DNA of 64,000 nucleotides, from the NCBI RefSeq assembly GCF_008801405.1, contig NZ_VZPV01000001.1, positions 372,001 through 436,000 on the forward strand, written 5' to 3'. The translations under genes and the position numbers were made by a program. The stretch is from Ralstonia insidiosa. Its GTDB lineage: Bacteria; Pseudomonadota; Gammaproteobacteria; Burkholderiales; Burkholderiaceae. Under the pieces are notes generated by a model. That model saw only the letters and a program-made list of their open reading frames with translations, searched no databases and had not been told where the DNA came from. Of this stretch, positions 33,270 through 42,812 are shown piece by piece. The stretch's first letter is position 1. Every line of letters starts with the position of its first letter.

Positions 33270-34937
33270 TTACTGCACCGACACGAACACCGGGTTGGAG
33301 TAGAACCACAGATCGTTGTAGTTGCGGTCATTGATGGCGTTGAAGCGCGCCACGTTTTCCGTCACGACCGTCTTCTGGTCGGGCAGCGGGTTGCCGTTGC
33401 TGGTCTCGCCCGACACGTTCATGCCGAGGTTGGTGCCGCGCAGGCGGAAGTACTGGTTCTTCGTTGCGGTGGTGGTGTACGTGACGCTGTTGTAGCCGTC
33501 GGCATCGACCTTCCAGTCCGCCTTGGTGAAGGTGGCAACGACCTTGGTGGAGTCGTTAGTGGCCTTCGCATACGCGGGCGTGCCGGGGGCGGCCTTGGGG
33601 CCAACGTCACCGGCGATCAGATCAACGTGGTCGACCACGGGGCGCATGTTGGCCTTGAAGCCGCTGCCCAGCGGGTACGCGTAGTTGTTGTGATCGGGGC
33701 TCTTGAAGCGGATGGTGATCGTCACCTTGTCGCCGGCCTTTGCGGTGAGCGTGCCGCCCATGTCAGCCGAAGCGGTGGCGTTGTCGGCGTGGAAATCCAG
33801 CGCGTTGATGAGATCGCCAAACACGCCGAACGACTTGCCCGAGCGCATGGCGCCCAGCAGTGTCTTCAGGTCGGTGCTGGTACCCGGCAGCCAAATGTAG
33901 GTCTTGGCGTATTCACCGGGGTAGTAGCCGCTGCTGAACTGCTGCGTGGCGTCGACTTGGAAATGGTGGTCGGAATCTGCAAAGTTCCAGACGCGGCGGC
34001 CTTCGCCCAGTAGTGCATCCCAGACGCCACCGACTTGCGCGACCACGTAGTCGACACCGCCGTAGGTGCGGTTGGGCAGGTTGGCGTCGATGTAGGCGCT
34101 GTTGTAGCCGCCGCGATCGGGCTCCATCTGGTTGCCGACCATGCCCTCGATGCCGAACATGATGTCGGGCGCGGTGTCGTTGAACTGGCGGAAATCCGCC
34201 ACCGTGTACTTGCCCGGGTTGCGCGACGGGTGGTTGATCAGGCCGTAGCTGGTGTTCGGGTAGTTCGTCTTGAGCCAGGTGAAGGCGTTCACCACATCAG
34301 CGTGCGTGCTGCCGGCGCGCGGGCCTTCCTGCTGCCATGCGGCCACATCGTTCGGGTTGAACAGCGAGGCGGCCTGCTGCGTGAAGACGTATTCGAACTT
34401 GTTCAGACCCTTGGCCGAGGTCTGCAGCTTGTCGGTGCCCTCGAAGATGCCGACGTTCAGGTGATCGTGTGTCGGCATGTCCCACTCGGTGGCCGAGAAG
34501 ATCAGCTTGCCCGTGTACTTGCCGGCGGCTTGTGCCTGCGCAATGGCGGGCATCTCGTACTGCGCGATACCTGCCGATGCGGCAATCGAACCGCCCGGCA
34601 GCGTGGCGCCCGTGGCATCGCGCGGCGACGGGCGCAGGTGGTTCGACACCGCCATCCAGTCCAGGCTGTTCAGGTTGAATGCGTGATCGAGCACGGCCGC
34701 CAGCGGCGTGACGGCATCGACCGACTCGGCCGTGTGCACGTGCAGGTCGCCCGTCGTCCATACGCCTTGCGGCTTGGCGGGCGGGGTCGGTGTGGTTGGG
34801 TTGGTGGGCGTCGGGTTAGCCGGTGCGGTGTCGGGGCCGGCGGTCTTGGTGTCGTCGCTGCCGCCGCACGCGTACAGGCCGAAGGACAGGCACACGGGCA
34901 CAGCAATCGCGAGCAGCGTCTTCTTGGTTGAGAGCAT
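33270..34937 (-). CDS. PHP-domain lipoprotein
   Basis: The 555-residue product has a lipoprotein signal (LSFGLYAC, Cys 24), then a long Thr/Pro-rich linker (about residues 30-57). A PHP-type metal site pattern follows: GDLHVHTAESVDAV at about 63-76 gives Asp 64, His 66 and His 68, and further His/Asp residues occur in AVSNHLRPS, HDHLN, HPSRNP and DSDHHFQ. It thus looks like a surface or periplasmic metallo-hydrolase, perhaps a phosphoesterase. A C-terminal beta-rich region (about residues 400-555) is uncharacterised. It stands alone between the sensor kinase and nsrR. The exact substrate is unknown. Confidence 0.72.
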   Translation of the reverse strand: MLSTKKTLLAIAVPVCLSFGLYACGGSDDTKTAGPDTAPANPTPTNPTTPTPPAKPQGVWTTGDLHVHTAESVDAVTPLAAVLDHAFNLNSLDWMAVSNHLRPSPRDATGATLPGGSIAASAGIAQYEMPAIAQAQAAGKYTGKLIFSATEWDMPTHDHLNVGIFEGTDKLQTSAKGLNKFEYVFTQQAASLFNPNDVAAWQQEGPRAGSTHADVVNAFTWLKTNYPNTSYGLINHPSRNPGKYTVADFRQFNDTAPDIMFGIEGMVGNQMEPDRGGYNSAYIDANLPNRTYGGVDYVVAQVGGVWDALLGEGRRVWNFADSDHHFQVDATQQFSSGYYPGEYAKTYIWLPGTSTDLKTLLGAMRSGKSFGVFGDLINALDFHADNATASADMGGTLTAKAGDKVTITIRFKSPDHNNYAYPLGSGFKANMRPVVDHVDLIAGDVGPKAAPGTPAYAKATNDSTKVVATFTKADWKVDADGYNSVTYTTTATKNQYFRLRGTNLGMNVSGETSNGNPLPDQKTVVTENVARFNAINDRNYNDLWFYSNPVFVSVQ

Positions 34938-35171
34938 CGTGGTTTCCAGTCGAAGTGATGAGGTCGGGCAAATGCTTCCGGCCACCCATGCGGTGTGGGT
35001 GGCTCGTGTACAACTGAAACGTTTGCGCGGCCGAATCTTGGTGACGGACGATGACGCTCAGGTGAATTCAGCGCAGGCAGTTGCGTGCTTTGCTTAGAGA
35101 ACGCTGAGTTGTTCTGGTCAGCGGGTTGCGTGCGGGGAAGCGTTCTGGCGGGTGGAACTGCAGCGACGCTG

Positions 35172-35654
35172 CTACCGGCGCGAGGCCGGCTTGGCGCGCG
35201 CCCGCGGCATCGGCAACGCCACGCCCTCACCCAACGCCCGGCTCAACGCATTGGGCTTATCGACCAGATCCTGCAGCGTGTACGTATCGAGCACCGCGAA
35301 ATACGCCCGCAGCGCGTCGTTCAGTACGCCGCGCAGCCCGCATGCACGCGTGATGACGCAGTGGTTGTCGTCTGCGCGGAAGCACTCGACCAAGCGGAAG
35401 TCGGGTTCGGTGGCGCGCACCACGTCGCCAAGGTTGATCTCGGCAGCGGGCCGGCCCAGCGTGATGCCGCCCGCGCGCCCGCGCACGGTGTGCAGGAAGC
35501 CATCGCCCCCGAGCTGCTGCACGATCTTGATGAGGTGGTTCTTGGGGATGTCGAACGCATCGGCAATGCGCTGGATCGTGACCAGCTCGTCCGGGTGCAC
35601 GGCCACGTAGATCAGCGTGCGCAGGGCGTAGTCGGTGTAGTCGGTCAGTCGCAT
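35172..35654 (-). CDS. nsrR: NsrR, nitric-oxide-sensing Rrf2-family repressor
   Basis: The 160-residue product has an Rrf2-type winged helix (MRLTDYTDYALRTLIYVAVHP) and the three Cys that hold the Fe-S cluster: Cys 91, Cys 99 and Cys 105 in the order ECFRADDNHCVITRAC. These match NsrR, which releases DNA when its cluster is nitrosylated by NO. It is divergent from the hmp gene, which it should repress, and upstream of hmp lie TGCATTT-type repeats like known NsrR sites. Confidence 0.93.
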   Translation of the reverse strand: MRLTDYTDYALRTLIYVAVHPDELVTIQRIADAFDIPKNHLIKIVQQLGGDGFLHTVRGRAGGITLGRPAAEINLGDVVRATEPDFRLVECFRADDNHCVITRACGLRGVLNDALRAYFAVLDTYTLQDLVDKPNALSRALGEGVALPMPRARAKPASRR

Positions 35655-35746
35655 GGCAGGTGCGTTGTGCGTAAAACATTCATGAAAGACGCATCTTACG
35701 GGTAAGCGCGCGCCTTGGATGCGCCGGTTTGCCGCAGGTCTTATTG

Positions 35747-35860
35747 TTGTATATAAAATGCACGTTTATTAGAATCGGTATCAAGAAGTCGTAGGAACAC
35801 GCTGTAGCAGACCCGAATTGCAACGGCGGCCCCCGTCTTATTTGTTGCATTTGATACACA
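35747..35860. promoter_or_regulatory. Two candidate NsrR sites upstream of hmp
   Basis: TTGTATATAAAATGCAC (35747-35763) and GTTGCATTTGATACACA (35844-35860) are imperfect inverted repeats, sharing the TGCATTT/AAATGCA element of NsrR operators. They lie in the interval between the divergent nsrR and hmp genes. Assignment rests on similarity to the known motif and the gene context. Confidence 0.5.
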
Positions 35861-35875
35861 TATTTGGAGTCTCCC

Positions 35876-37081
35876 ATGCTGTCCGAACGTTCCAAGCCCC
35901 TGATTGATGCCAGCGTGCCCGTGCTGCGTGAACACGGCCTGACCATCACGCAGACCTTCTACCGCAACATGTTTGCCAGCCACCCCGAGCTGACCAACCT
36001 GTTCAACATGGGCAACCAGGCGAATGGATCGCAGCAGCAGTCGCTGGCGTCTGCGGTGTTTGCGTATGCGGCCAACCACGGCAACAACGCGGCGCTGGCT
36101 CCGGTGGTCGGGCGCATCGTGCACAAGCATGCGGCCGTGGGCATCAAGCCGAGCCACTACCCTATAGTTGCGCGGCACCTGTTGGGCGCGATTGCCGAGG
36201 TGCTGGGTGATGCCGCCACGCTGGAACTGCTGGCTGCGTGGGACGAGGCCTACTGGCTGCTGGCCGCCGAGCTGATCGCCGCGGAAGCCCGCCTCTATCA
36301 ACACGCCGGCAGCGGTCCGGACCACCGCCAGCCGGTGCGCATTGTCGAGCGCCGTCAGCAGGCGGAAGACGTGGTCTCCTTCACGCTGGAAGCCGTGGGT
36401 GATGCGCCGCTGGCGGGCTTTCTGCCGGGGCAGTACATCTCGGTGCAGGTGGAGCTGGCGCCGGGCGTGCTGCAGCAACGCCAGTACAGCCTGTCGGATG
36501 CGCCGAATGGCCGCTCGTGGCGCATCTCGGTCAAGCGCGATACCGGTGATGCGGATCGCCCCGCCGGCACCGTGTCGAACTGGCTGCACGCCCAGGCGCG
36601 CGAAGGCGAGGTCCTGCTCGTCAGCCAACCGTATGGCGATTTCGTTCCGCAGCTCGCCACCGACAACCCGATCGTGCTGATGTCCGCCGGTGTGGGCATC
36701 ACGCCGATGATTGCCACGCTCAACACACTTGCGCAGCAGAACAGCGCACGCAAGATCGTGTTCAGTCATGCCGATCGTGCGGCAGCCCATGTTGCGCACG
36801 CCGACGATCTGGCGCGTGCCGCACAAGCCCTGCCCGATTTCGAGGCGCATGTGTTCCTGGAGTCCGGCGAGGCTGCGGAGTTCGCTTCACGCCCGGCGCA
36901 ACCTGGCCGCATGGCAGTCGATACCTTCCTCGAAGCGCATGCCGCAGATGCGGATTTCTACCTCTGCGGCCCACTGCCCTTCATGCAGGCGCAACGTGCC
37001 GCGCTGCTTGCGGGCGGTGTGCCGGCAGAGCGCATCCACCGTGAGGTGTTCGGGCCCGATCTGCTGGACGACATCCTGTAA
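35876..37081 (+). CDS. hmp: Hmp flavohaemoglobin, nitric oxide dioxygenase
   Basis: The 401-residue product has the N-terminal globin domain with Tyr 29, Gln 53 and the proximal haem-ligand His 85 (IVHKHAAVG), followed by ferredoxin-reductase FAD and NAD(P) domains (RQYSLSDAP, MSAGVGITPM, FYLCGPLPFMQAQ). It turns NO into nitrate with O2 and NAD(P)H. ATG 35876 has GGAG at 35866-35869; a TTG 12 bp upstream is a less likely start. Repression by the divergent nsrR is expected, and nnrS follows 23 bp downstream. Confidence 0.96.
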   Translation: MLSERSKPLIDASVPVLREHGLTITQTFYRNMFASHPELTNLFNMGNQANGSQQQSLASAVFAYAANHGNNAALAPVVGRIVHKHAAVGIKPSHYPIVARHLLGAIAEVLGDAATLELLAAWDEAYWLLAAELIAAEARLYQHAGSGPDHRQPVRIVERRQQAEDVVSFTLEAVGDAPLAGFLPGQYISVQVELAPGVLQQRQYSLSDAPNGRSWRISVKRDTGDADRPAGTVSNWLHAQAREGEVLLVSQPYGDFVPQLATDNPIVLMSAGVGITPMIATLNTLAQQNSARKIVFSHADRAAAHVAHADDLARAAQALPDFEAHVFLESGEAAEFASRPAQPGRMAVDTFLEAHAADADFYLCGPLPFMQAQRAALLAGGVPAERIHREVFGPDLLDDIL

Positions 37082-37104
37082 GCCCGCCACTCAGGAGGCC
37101 CACC

Positions 37105-38316
37105 ATGCCCCGCCCTGCCCCGCTGCTGACCATCGGCCAACCTGACCCTGCCAGCCGCGTGTCGTATGCGGGGCATCCAGCGTTCGCGCTCGGCTTTCGC
37201 CCGTTCTACCTGCTGGCCGCGGCGTTTGCGGCCATCGGCATGGCAGCGTGGGCGGTGTTGCTGCTGGGTGGCCTGTCGTCTGCACACGGCCCGGCGCTGG
37301 CGCCGTTGTTCTGGCATGCACACGAGATGGTGTTCGGCTTTGCAGCGGCGGTGGTGGTTGGCTTCCTGTTCACCGCAGGCAAGAACTGGACGGGGTTGCA
37401 GACGCCGCAAGGCAAACCGTTGGCCGCGCTCGCTGGGCTGTGGCTCGCGGCGCGTGTGTTGATGTGGACGGGGCCGCTGCCCCTGGCGGTGGCTGCCGAT
37501 GTGGTCTTCCTGCCGGCGTGCGGTGTGCTGTTCCTGTTGATTCTGCGGCGCGCTGGCAGCGCCCGCAACTACGGCCTGGCGATTGCGTTGCTGGTGCTTG
37601 GCGCCGTCAACGCAGGCTTTCATGCGGAACTGGCAATGGGCGCGCCGCTCGCTGCGTTGCGCTGTCTGGATGCAGCAGCCGGGTTGGTCTGCGTGTTTGT
37701 CACGGTGATCGGCGGGCGCGTGATCCCGATGTTCACGGCCAATGCCGTCCCAGGCGTGCGCATTCGGCGCTTTGTGCGGGCGGAGCGCGCCGTGGTGCCG
37801 CTGACGGTATTGGCGGTTGCGGCACTCGCTGCGCCTGTGGAGGGCATTGTGCCGGCTGCTGTTTTCGTCGCCGCCGCCGTAGTGCAAGCGGTGCGCTGGA
37901 GTGGCTGGGATACGCGCCGCACACTGCGCACCCCCATCGTCGCCATCCTGCATGTGGCGTACGCCTTCCTGCCGCTCGGCTTTGCCATGCTGGGCGCCGC
38001 CGCGCTCGGCTGGGGCGATCGCTCGACCGCGCTGCATGCGCTCACCGCCGGGGCCATCGGCTGCGCCATCGTGGCGATGGTCACGCGCACCGCGCTCGGC
38101 CATACCGGGCGGCAGTTGCGCGCGGGCCGGGCAGAGACCTGTGCCTACGCGGCGATTGCGCTGGCGGCACTGGTGCGTGTGGTCGGGCCGATGCTGTTGC
38201 CGCGTGGCGTGTGGATCAGCGCGGCGAGTGCGTTGTGGGTGGCGGCCTTTGCTGTCTATCTCTGGCGCTACGCGCCGTGGCTGCTGGCGCCACGCGTGGA
38301 TGGCCGCGAGGGCTGA
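37105..38316 (+). CDS. nnrS: NnrS-family membrane protein, nitric-oxide tolerance
   Basis: The 403-residue product has about 12 hydrophobic helices with the family pattern HPAFALGFRPFYLLAAAFAA near the N-terminus, FWHAHEMVFGFAAAVVVGFLFTAG, and VTVIGGRVIPMFTANAVPG. NnrS is an inner-membrane haem- and copper-containing protein that protects against nitrosative stress. The ATG follows CAGGAGGCCCACC. It lies 23 bp after hmp, so both are probably one NsrR-controlled transcript. Confidence 0.93.
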   Translation: MPRPAPLLTIGQPDPASRVSYAGHPAFALGFRPFYLLAAAFAAIGMAAWAVLLLGGLSSAHGPALAPLFWHAHEMVFGFAAAVVVGFLFTAGKNWTGLQTPQGKPLAALAGLWLAARVLMWTGPLPLAVAADVVFLPACGVLFLLILRRAGSARNYGLAIALLVLGAVNAGFHAELAMGAPLAALRCLDAAAGLVCVFVTVIGGRVIPMFTANAVPGVRIRRFVRAERAVVPLTVLAVAALAAPVEGIVPAAVFVAAAVVQAVRWSGWDTRRTLRTPIVAILHVAYAFLPLGFAMLGAAALGWGDRSTALHALTAGAIGCAIVAMVTRTALGHTGRQLRAGRAETCAYAAIALAALVRVVGPMLLPRGVWISAASALWVAAFAVYLWRYAPWLLAPRVDGREG

Positions 38317-38386
38317 GCGCACAACATTGCCCGCCGCCTCGGCGGCTTTCGTAGAATGGCGCAGCCCAACGCTTCCTGCGTCCACG

Positions 38387-39844
38387 ATGGATGTCCATTT
38401 GACGATCCACGGCCGGCATGATCTTGCCGGCCAGCTCTACCGCCAGCTGCGCACCGCCATCCTGGACGGCCGCCTTGCGCCCGGCGAGCGGCTGCCTTCC
38501 ACGCGCGATCTCGCACTGCAGATTGGCGTGTCGCGCAAGACCACGCTCGATGTGTTCGAGCGCCTGATTGCCGAGGGCTACCTGCGTTCACGCGCGGGTT
38601 CCGGCACCTTCGTGGCCGAAGCAACGCAGGGGCTGGCAGGCCGTGCGCCGCGCGTGTCCCCCGCCGCGCAGATGGCTGCGCCTACGCCGGCCACACACAC
38701 CTTCGCCACACCCTGGAACGACGTGCCCGACGTGCTGCCGCCGCCGCGCACGAGCATCGTCTACGACTTCGTGGGTGGCGTGACCGAGAAGCGTCTGTTT
38801 CCCTTCGACAAGTGGCGCAGCTGCGTGGCGCATGGGCTGCGTCTCCAGGCACGCGGGCGCGGCGCGTACCACGACCCGGCCGGTGACCAGACGCTGCGCC
38901 TGGCGATCTCACGCTACCTCGCTTTCAGCCGCGCCGTGGTCTGCGCGTGGGGCGATATCGTTGTCACGCAGGGCGCGCAGCAGGCCATCGATCTGATTGC
39001 CCGCGTGCTGGTGCGCCCGGGCGATACGGTCGCCATTGAAGACCCCGGCTATCCGCCTGTGCGCATCGCACTGCAGGCGCTGGGTGCCAACGTGGTGCCC
39101 GTGCCGGTAGACGCCGAGGGCCTGGTGGTGGATGCGTTGCCACCGCAGGCCAAGCTCGTCTACGTCACGCCGTCGCACCAGTTTCCGCTGGGCATGCCGA
39201 TGAGCCTCGCGCGCCGTGCGCACCTGCTCGATTGGGCGCAGCGCCACGGTGCGCTCATCCTGGAAGACGACTACGACAGCGAGTTCCGCTTCGATGGCCG
39301 GCCGATGGAATCGCTCAAGAGCCTGGATGCGATTGGCTGTGTGGCCTACGTGGGCACGTTCTCCAAGACGATCTTTCCGGAACTGCGCATCGGCTATGTG
39401 GTGCCACCAGCGTCATTGCTGACGCCGCTGCGGCGGGCCAAGCAGGTGGCCGACTGGCATAGCGAATCGCTTATGCAGGCCGCGCTTGCCAAGTTCATGC
39501 TCGACGGCGATTTCGGCAAGTACCTGCGCCGCATGCACAAGGAATACGCGGCGCGGCGCGATGCGCTGCTGCGGCATCTGCGTGGGCCGCTTAGCACCTG
39601 GATGACGCCGTTGCCGTCTGCAGCAGGCATTCATATGGCCGCGCAATTGCACGCGCCGCTGCAAGAGGTTGCTGTGCTGAAGCTGGCCGAGAGCGTGGGC
39701 GTGGGCCTGTATGGCACGACCAAGATGCACGCCGCGCGGCCACCACAGCCGGGCCTGCTGATTGGCTACGGCTACGTGAACGTGGCGGAGATCGACGCCG
39801 GCTTCGCCCGGCTGGCGCGGGTGCTTGCCGAGCTGGCTACCTGA
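38387..39844 (+). CDS. MocR-family regulator (GntR helix-turn-helix fused to an aminotransferase-like domain)
   Basis: The 485-residue product has a GntR-type winged helix (GQLYRQLRTAILDGRLAPGERLPSTRDLALQIGVSRKT, about residues 14-52) followed by a linker and a type I aminotransferase-fold domain with the PLP lysine at about 327 (FSKTIFPELRIGY). MocR proteins use PLP to sense vitamin B6 or amino-acid effectors. Its frame opens further upstream but that part overlaps nnrS. An AhpD-like gene lies 79 bp downstream in the same direction, so it may be its target. Confidence 0.9.
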   Translation: MDVHLTIHGRHDLAGQLYRQLRTAILDGRLAPGERLPSTRDLALQIGVSRKTTLDVFERLIAEGYLRSRAGSGTFVAEATQGLAGRAPRVSPAAQMAAPTPATHTFATPWNDVPDVLPPPRTSIVYDFVGGVTEKRLFPFDKWRSCVAHGLRLQARGRGAYHDPAGDQTLRLAISRYLAFSRAVVCAWGDIVVTQGAQQAIDLIARVLVRPGDTVAIEDPGYPPVRIALQALGANVVPVPVDAEGLVVDALPPQAKLVYVTPSHQFPLGMPMSLARRAHLLDWAQRHGALILEDDYDSEFRFDGRPMESLKSLDAIGCVAYVGTFSKTIFPELRIGYVVPPASLLTPLRRAKQVADWHSESLMQAALAKFMLDGDFGKYLRRMHKEYAARRDALLRHLRGPLSTWMTPLPSAAGIHMAAQLHAPLQEVAVLKLAESVGVGLYGTTKMHAARPPQPGLLIGYGYVNVAEIDAGFARLARVLAELAT

Positions 39845-39923
39845 AACTCGCCAGAAGTGGTGCTTTTTTCAAGCCACTTTGGCCCCTAATCTGGCTTCCG
39901 TCACCACGCAACGGAGCCTGATC

Positions 39924-40361
39924 ATGGAACCCCGCCTCGACTTCTACGCAGCCAATCCCGCCGCCATCCAGGCCGTGATGGGGCTGGAAAAAGCGCTGAG
40001 CAAAAGCACCCTGGAAAAGCCGCTCACCGAACTCGTGCGCCTGCGCGCCTCCCAGATCAACGGTTGCGCCTACTGCGTCGACCTGCACACCAGCGATGCG
40101 CGCAAAAGCGGTGAAGACGACCGCCGTCTGGCCACCGTGTCCGTCTGGCACGAAACGCCCTTCTTCACCGATCGCGAACGCGCCGCGCTGGCGTGGACGG
40201 AGGCCGTCACCCTCGTTGCTGAAACCCGCGTGCCGGACGACGTATGGCAGACCGTGCGCGCCCAGTTTTCCGATGCCGAGCTGGTCGACCTGACGCTGCT
40301 GGTGTCCACCATCAACGCGTGGAACCGTCTGGCGATCAGCTTTCGCAAGCTGCCGGTTTAA
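39924..40361 (+). CDS. AhpD-like carboxymuconolactone decarboxylase-family protein
   Basis: The 145-residue product has the AhpD/CMD signature NGCAYCVDLHT with Cys 48, Cys 51 and His 55, the redox pair and relay residue used in alkylhydroperoxidase activity. It probably reduces peroxides or acts as a thiol-active helper. ATG 39924 follows ACGGAGCCTGATC. Its placement straight after a MocR-type regulator is common for this protein family. Confidence 0.87.
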   Translation: MEPRLDFYAANPAAIQAVMGLEKALSKSTLEKPLTELVRLRASQINGCAYCVDLHTSDARKSGEDDRRLATVSVWHETPFFTDRERAALAWTEAVTLVAETRVPDDVWQTVRAQFSDAELVDLTLLVSTINAWNRLAISFRKLPV

Positions 40362-40371
40362 AGGGGGCGTC

Positions 40372-40809
40372 ATGCAATCATGCAAATCGATCGGGATGGG
40401 GCTGGCTACGGGTTTGGTGTTCGCCACAATGGGTGTTGCGCAGGCGCACGGCAACAGCGATCACGCTGCCACCGGCAGTGCCGTCAAGCCGGTCATGCAA
40501 GAGCGTGTGCCTGAGCTGCCGAACAGCAGCGTGCTGTTGGCCACCGTGCATTACGCGCCAGGTGGCACGAGCGCAGCGCACATGCATCCGGGGTCGGTGT
40601 TCGCGTATGTGCTGGAGGGTGCCGTGGTTTCGCAACTGGGCGGCGGCAAGGAGCAGGTCTTCACGCAGGGCCAGGCCTGGTACGAGCCGGCTGGTACACA
40701 TCATCTGGTGTCGCACAACGCCAGCGCCGACAAGCCAGCCACGCTGCTGGTGTTCGGCATCGTGGCCGATGGGCAGCAACTGACGGTGCCGATCGGGGCA
40801 TCGCAGTAA
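40372..40809 (+). CDS. Periplasmic cupin-domain protein
   Basis: The 145-residue product has a signal peptide ending GVAQAHG. The mature part is a small cupin: HYAPGGTSAAHMHPGSVFAYVLEGAV holds the usual metal-binding residues, and HHLVSHNASADKPA the second motif. These domains bind a metal and may act on small molecules or simply bind them. It lies 10 bp after the AhpD-like gene and should be co-transcribed with it. No specific reaction can be named. Confidence 0.78.
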   Translation: MQSCKSIGMGLATGLVFATMGVAQAHGNSDHAATGSAVKPVMQERVPELPNSSVLLATVHYAPGGTSAAHMHPGSVFAYVLEGAVVSQLGGGKEQVFTQGQAWYEPAGTHHLVSHNASADKPATLLVFGIVADGQQLTVPIGASQ

Positions 40810-40970
40810 GCGCGACTCACTAAACCCAGCGCAGCGGTCCTGGCCAAGCGTAGCAACGCCAAGAGGATCTTGTTGGCGGCGCTAAGGCAGATGCAGGACG
40901 GATGCCCTGCCGCCTATACTCCAGCGACCGGCACGGCTCTCGCCTGACGGTGCCCCGCCCTGGAGCCCGC

Positions 40971-41396
40971 ATGCATCCCGTTCGCACACTCAGCATCAAC
41001 ATCGAGCGCCACTTTGACGATGTGGCCGCCTTCCTGGCCGAGCCGCTGAACTACCCCACCTGGGCGACGGGTTTGTCGACCGGCCTGGCGCCCAGCACGC
41101 AGGGCTCGGGTGCGGCGCCCGACGAATGGATTGCCGATGCGCCAGGGGCTGGCGAAGGCAACGTGTTCATCCGTTTCAGCCCGCCCAACACGTTTGGCAT
41201 TGCCGACCACTGGGTGCGTCTGCCGGATAACACCGTCATCTACGTGCCGCTGCGCGTGGTGCGCAACGGCGCCGGCACCACGGTTTCGCTTACGCTGTTT
41301 CAACTGCCCGGCATGGACGATGCGCAGTTCGAGGCCGATGCCGAATGGGTGCAGCGTGACTTGGTGAAGCTGAAGACGGTGGTGGAAGCGGAGTAA
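40971..41396 (+). CDS. SRPBCC/START-like domain protein (polyketide cyclase family)
   Basis: The 141-residue product shows the SRPBCC (START-like) pattern: IERHFDDVAAFLAEPLNYPTWA near residues 11-32 and the terminal helix containing EADAEWVQRDLVKLKTVVE. These domains bind small hydrophobic ligands. ATG 40971 fits this start; the upstream in-frame sequence is noncoding-like. It is convergent with an MFS gene and not linked to a known operon. No function is claimed beyond the fold. Confidence 0.75.
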   Translation: MHPVRTLSINIERHFDDVAAFLAEPLNYPTWATGLSTGLAPSTQGSGAAPDEWIADAPGAGEGNVFIRFSPPNTFGIADHWVRLPDNTVIYVPLRVVRNGAGTTVSLTLFQLPGMDDAQFEADAEWVQRDLVKLKTVVEAE

Positions 41397-41414
41397 GCGC
41401 AAGAGCGCCCTGGC

Positions 41415-42713
41415 TCAAGCCTTGTCCGCCTGTGCAGCCTGCGGGGCGGTCTGCAAGGTGGATGAGGCGGCCGGTGCCGATGGTGCGCCGAGCGACGGAT
41501 CGCCCTGCGCATCCGACCCCTTCACCTGGCTCACCCAGAACACGCAGAACAGCCCCGCCGCCACGGCCAGCCAGCCGTTGAGCCCGTAGCCATCGATGTG
41601 TCCACCCGCGCTGGTGGAGAGCAGCAGCCCGCCAATCCACGCGCCCGTCCCCGTCCCCACCGACATTACCGCGCTGTTGGCCGAGAGGAAGGCGCCGCGC
41701 ACCTTCGCATCGGGCACGGTGGTCATCAGCGCTTGCATGGGCACCATGCGGCTGGAGAGGAGCACCATGAAGCACGGGAAGAACAGCAGCAGGCCAATGA
41801 AGGGCCAGTCCGGCAGATGCGTCATCACCAGCACAGGGATGAACGCCAGCAGTGCCGCCCCCACAAACACACGGCGACGGCCATAGCGGTCGGCCAGCTT
41901 GCCGACGGCGCGCGAGGTGAAGAACGACGCCGCACCGCCCGCCACATACAGCCAGGACAGATCCTGCGGCGCGATGCCGTGGTTGGCCACCAGCACCGGC
42001 GAGATGAACGGGATCACCAGCATGTGCGAGCCCATCATCACGAAGGTCAGCAGGAAGGCCCGCAGATGGCGCGGGTTGCTCAGCAACTGCCACAGGCCCG
42101 CGAGGATCTGGCCGGGGGTCTGGCGGGTATGGCTCAGGTGGTCGGTCAGCGGCGGGATGATGTGCCGCGCGCCCAGCCACGTCAGCGCGGTGAGTGCGGT
42201 CAGCAGGAAGAACGGCGCCGTCCAGCCGAGGTGCGCGCCCAGCGCAATACCGACCGGCACGCCGGCCATGGCCGCCAGCGCAAACGACGACATCACCACG
42301 CCGGTGGCCGCGCCACGCCGCGCGGGCGGAATCACATCCGACAGGATGGCGAGCACGAGCGAGCCGAGCACGCCGCCCGTGAGCCCCGCAAACGCGCGCG
42401 CAAACAGCAGCATGCTGTAGCTGCCCGACAGCGCGCAGGCCAGGTTGGCCAGCGTGAACAGGCCGAAGACGGTCAGCAGCAGCCGGCGCCGGTCAAAGCG
42501 ATCGGTGTACGTGGCGGCCAGCAGGCCCGAGGCGCCGGAGCACAGCGAATACACCGACACTGCCGTGGCGAACGCCGCCGGGCCGATGCCAAACGTATGC
42601 ATGATCTGCGGACCGAGCGGCATCATCACCATGAAATCCATGATGACGGTGAATTGCGTGAGCGCGAGCAGCCAGAGCAGATGCCGCTCGCGCTTGGGTT
42701 CAAGTAAGGGCAT
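41415..42713 (-). CDS. MFS transporter (12 helices), DHA1-like
   Basis: The 432-residue product has 12 hydrophobic helices and MFS motifs, including TYTDRFDRRRLLLTVF after helix 2 and KLADRYGRRRVFVGAALL between helices 8 and 9. The MFS family pattern TQFTVIMDFMVMMPLGPQI at the start is typical of drug or sugar efflux proteins. It stands alone on the minus strand, facing a 294-bp upstream region with a perfect 12-bp palindrome. The substrate is unknown. Confidence 0.88.
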   Translation of the reverse strand: MPLLEPKRERHLLWLLALTQFTVIMDFMVMMPLGPQIMHTFGIGPAAFATAVSVYSLCSGASGLLAATYTDRFDRRRLLLTVFGLFTLANLACALSGSYSMLLFARAFAGLTGGVLGSLVLAILSDVIPPARRGAATGVVMSSFALAAMAGVPVGIALGAHLGWTAPFFLLTALTALTWLGARHIIPPLTDHLSHTRQTPGQILAGLWQLLSNPRHLRAFLLTFVMMGSHMLVIPFISPVLVANHGIAPQDLSWLYVAGGAASFFTSRAVGKLADRYGRRRVFVGAALLAFIPVLVMTHLPDWPFIGLLLFFPCFMVLLSSRMVPMQALMTTVPDAKVRGAFLSANSAVMSVGTGTGAWIGGLLLSTSAGGHIDGYGLNGWLAVAAGLFCVFWVSQVKGSDAQGDPSLGAPSAPAASSTLQTAPQAAQADKA

Positions 42714-42812
42714 GGGAGAGAACGGAGAAAGCGGAGAAAACGAAGAGAAGGCGCTTGTCTCCGTGGCGGGAATCGCCCGGGTGATGGTTGCGCCGCGTTA
42801 TGTCTAAAAACA

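Noticed and set aside
35172..38316. Full denitrification cluster around nsrR-hmp-nnrS
   Set aside because: Only NO detoxification and tolerance genes are present; no nir, nor or nos genes are in the window, so no denitrification claim is made.
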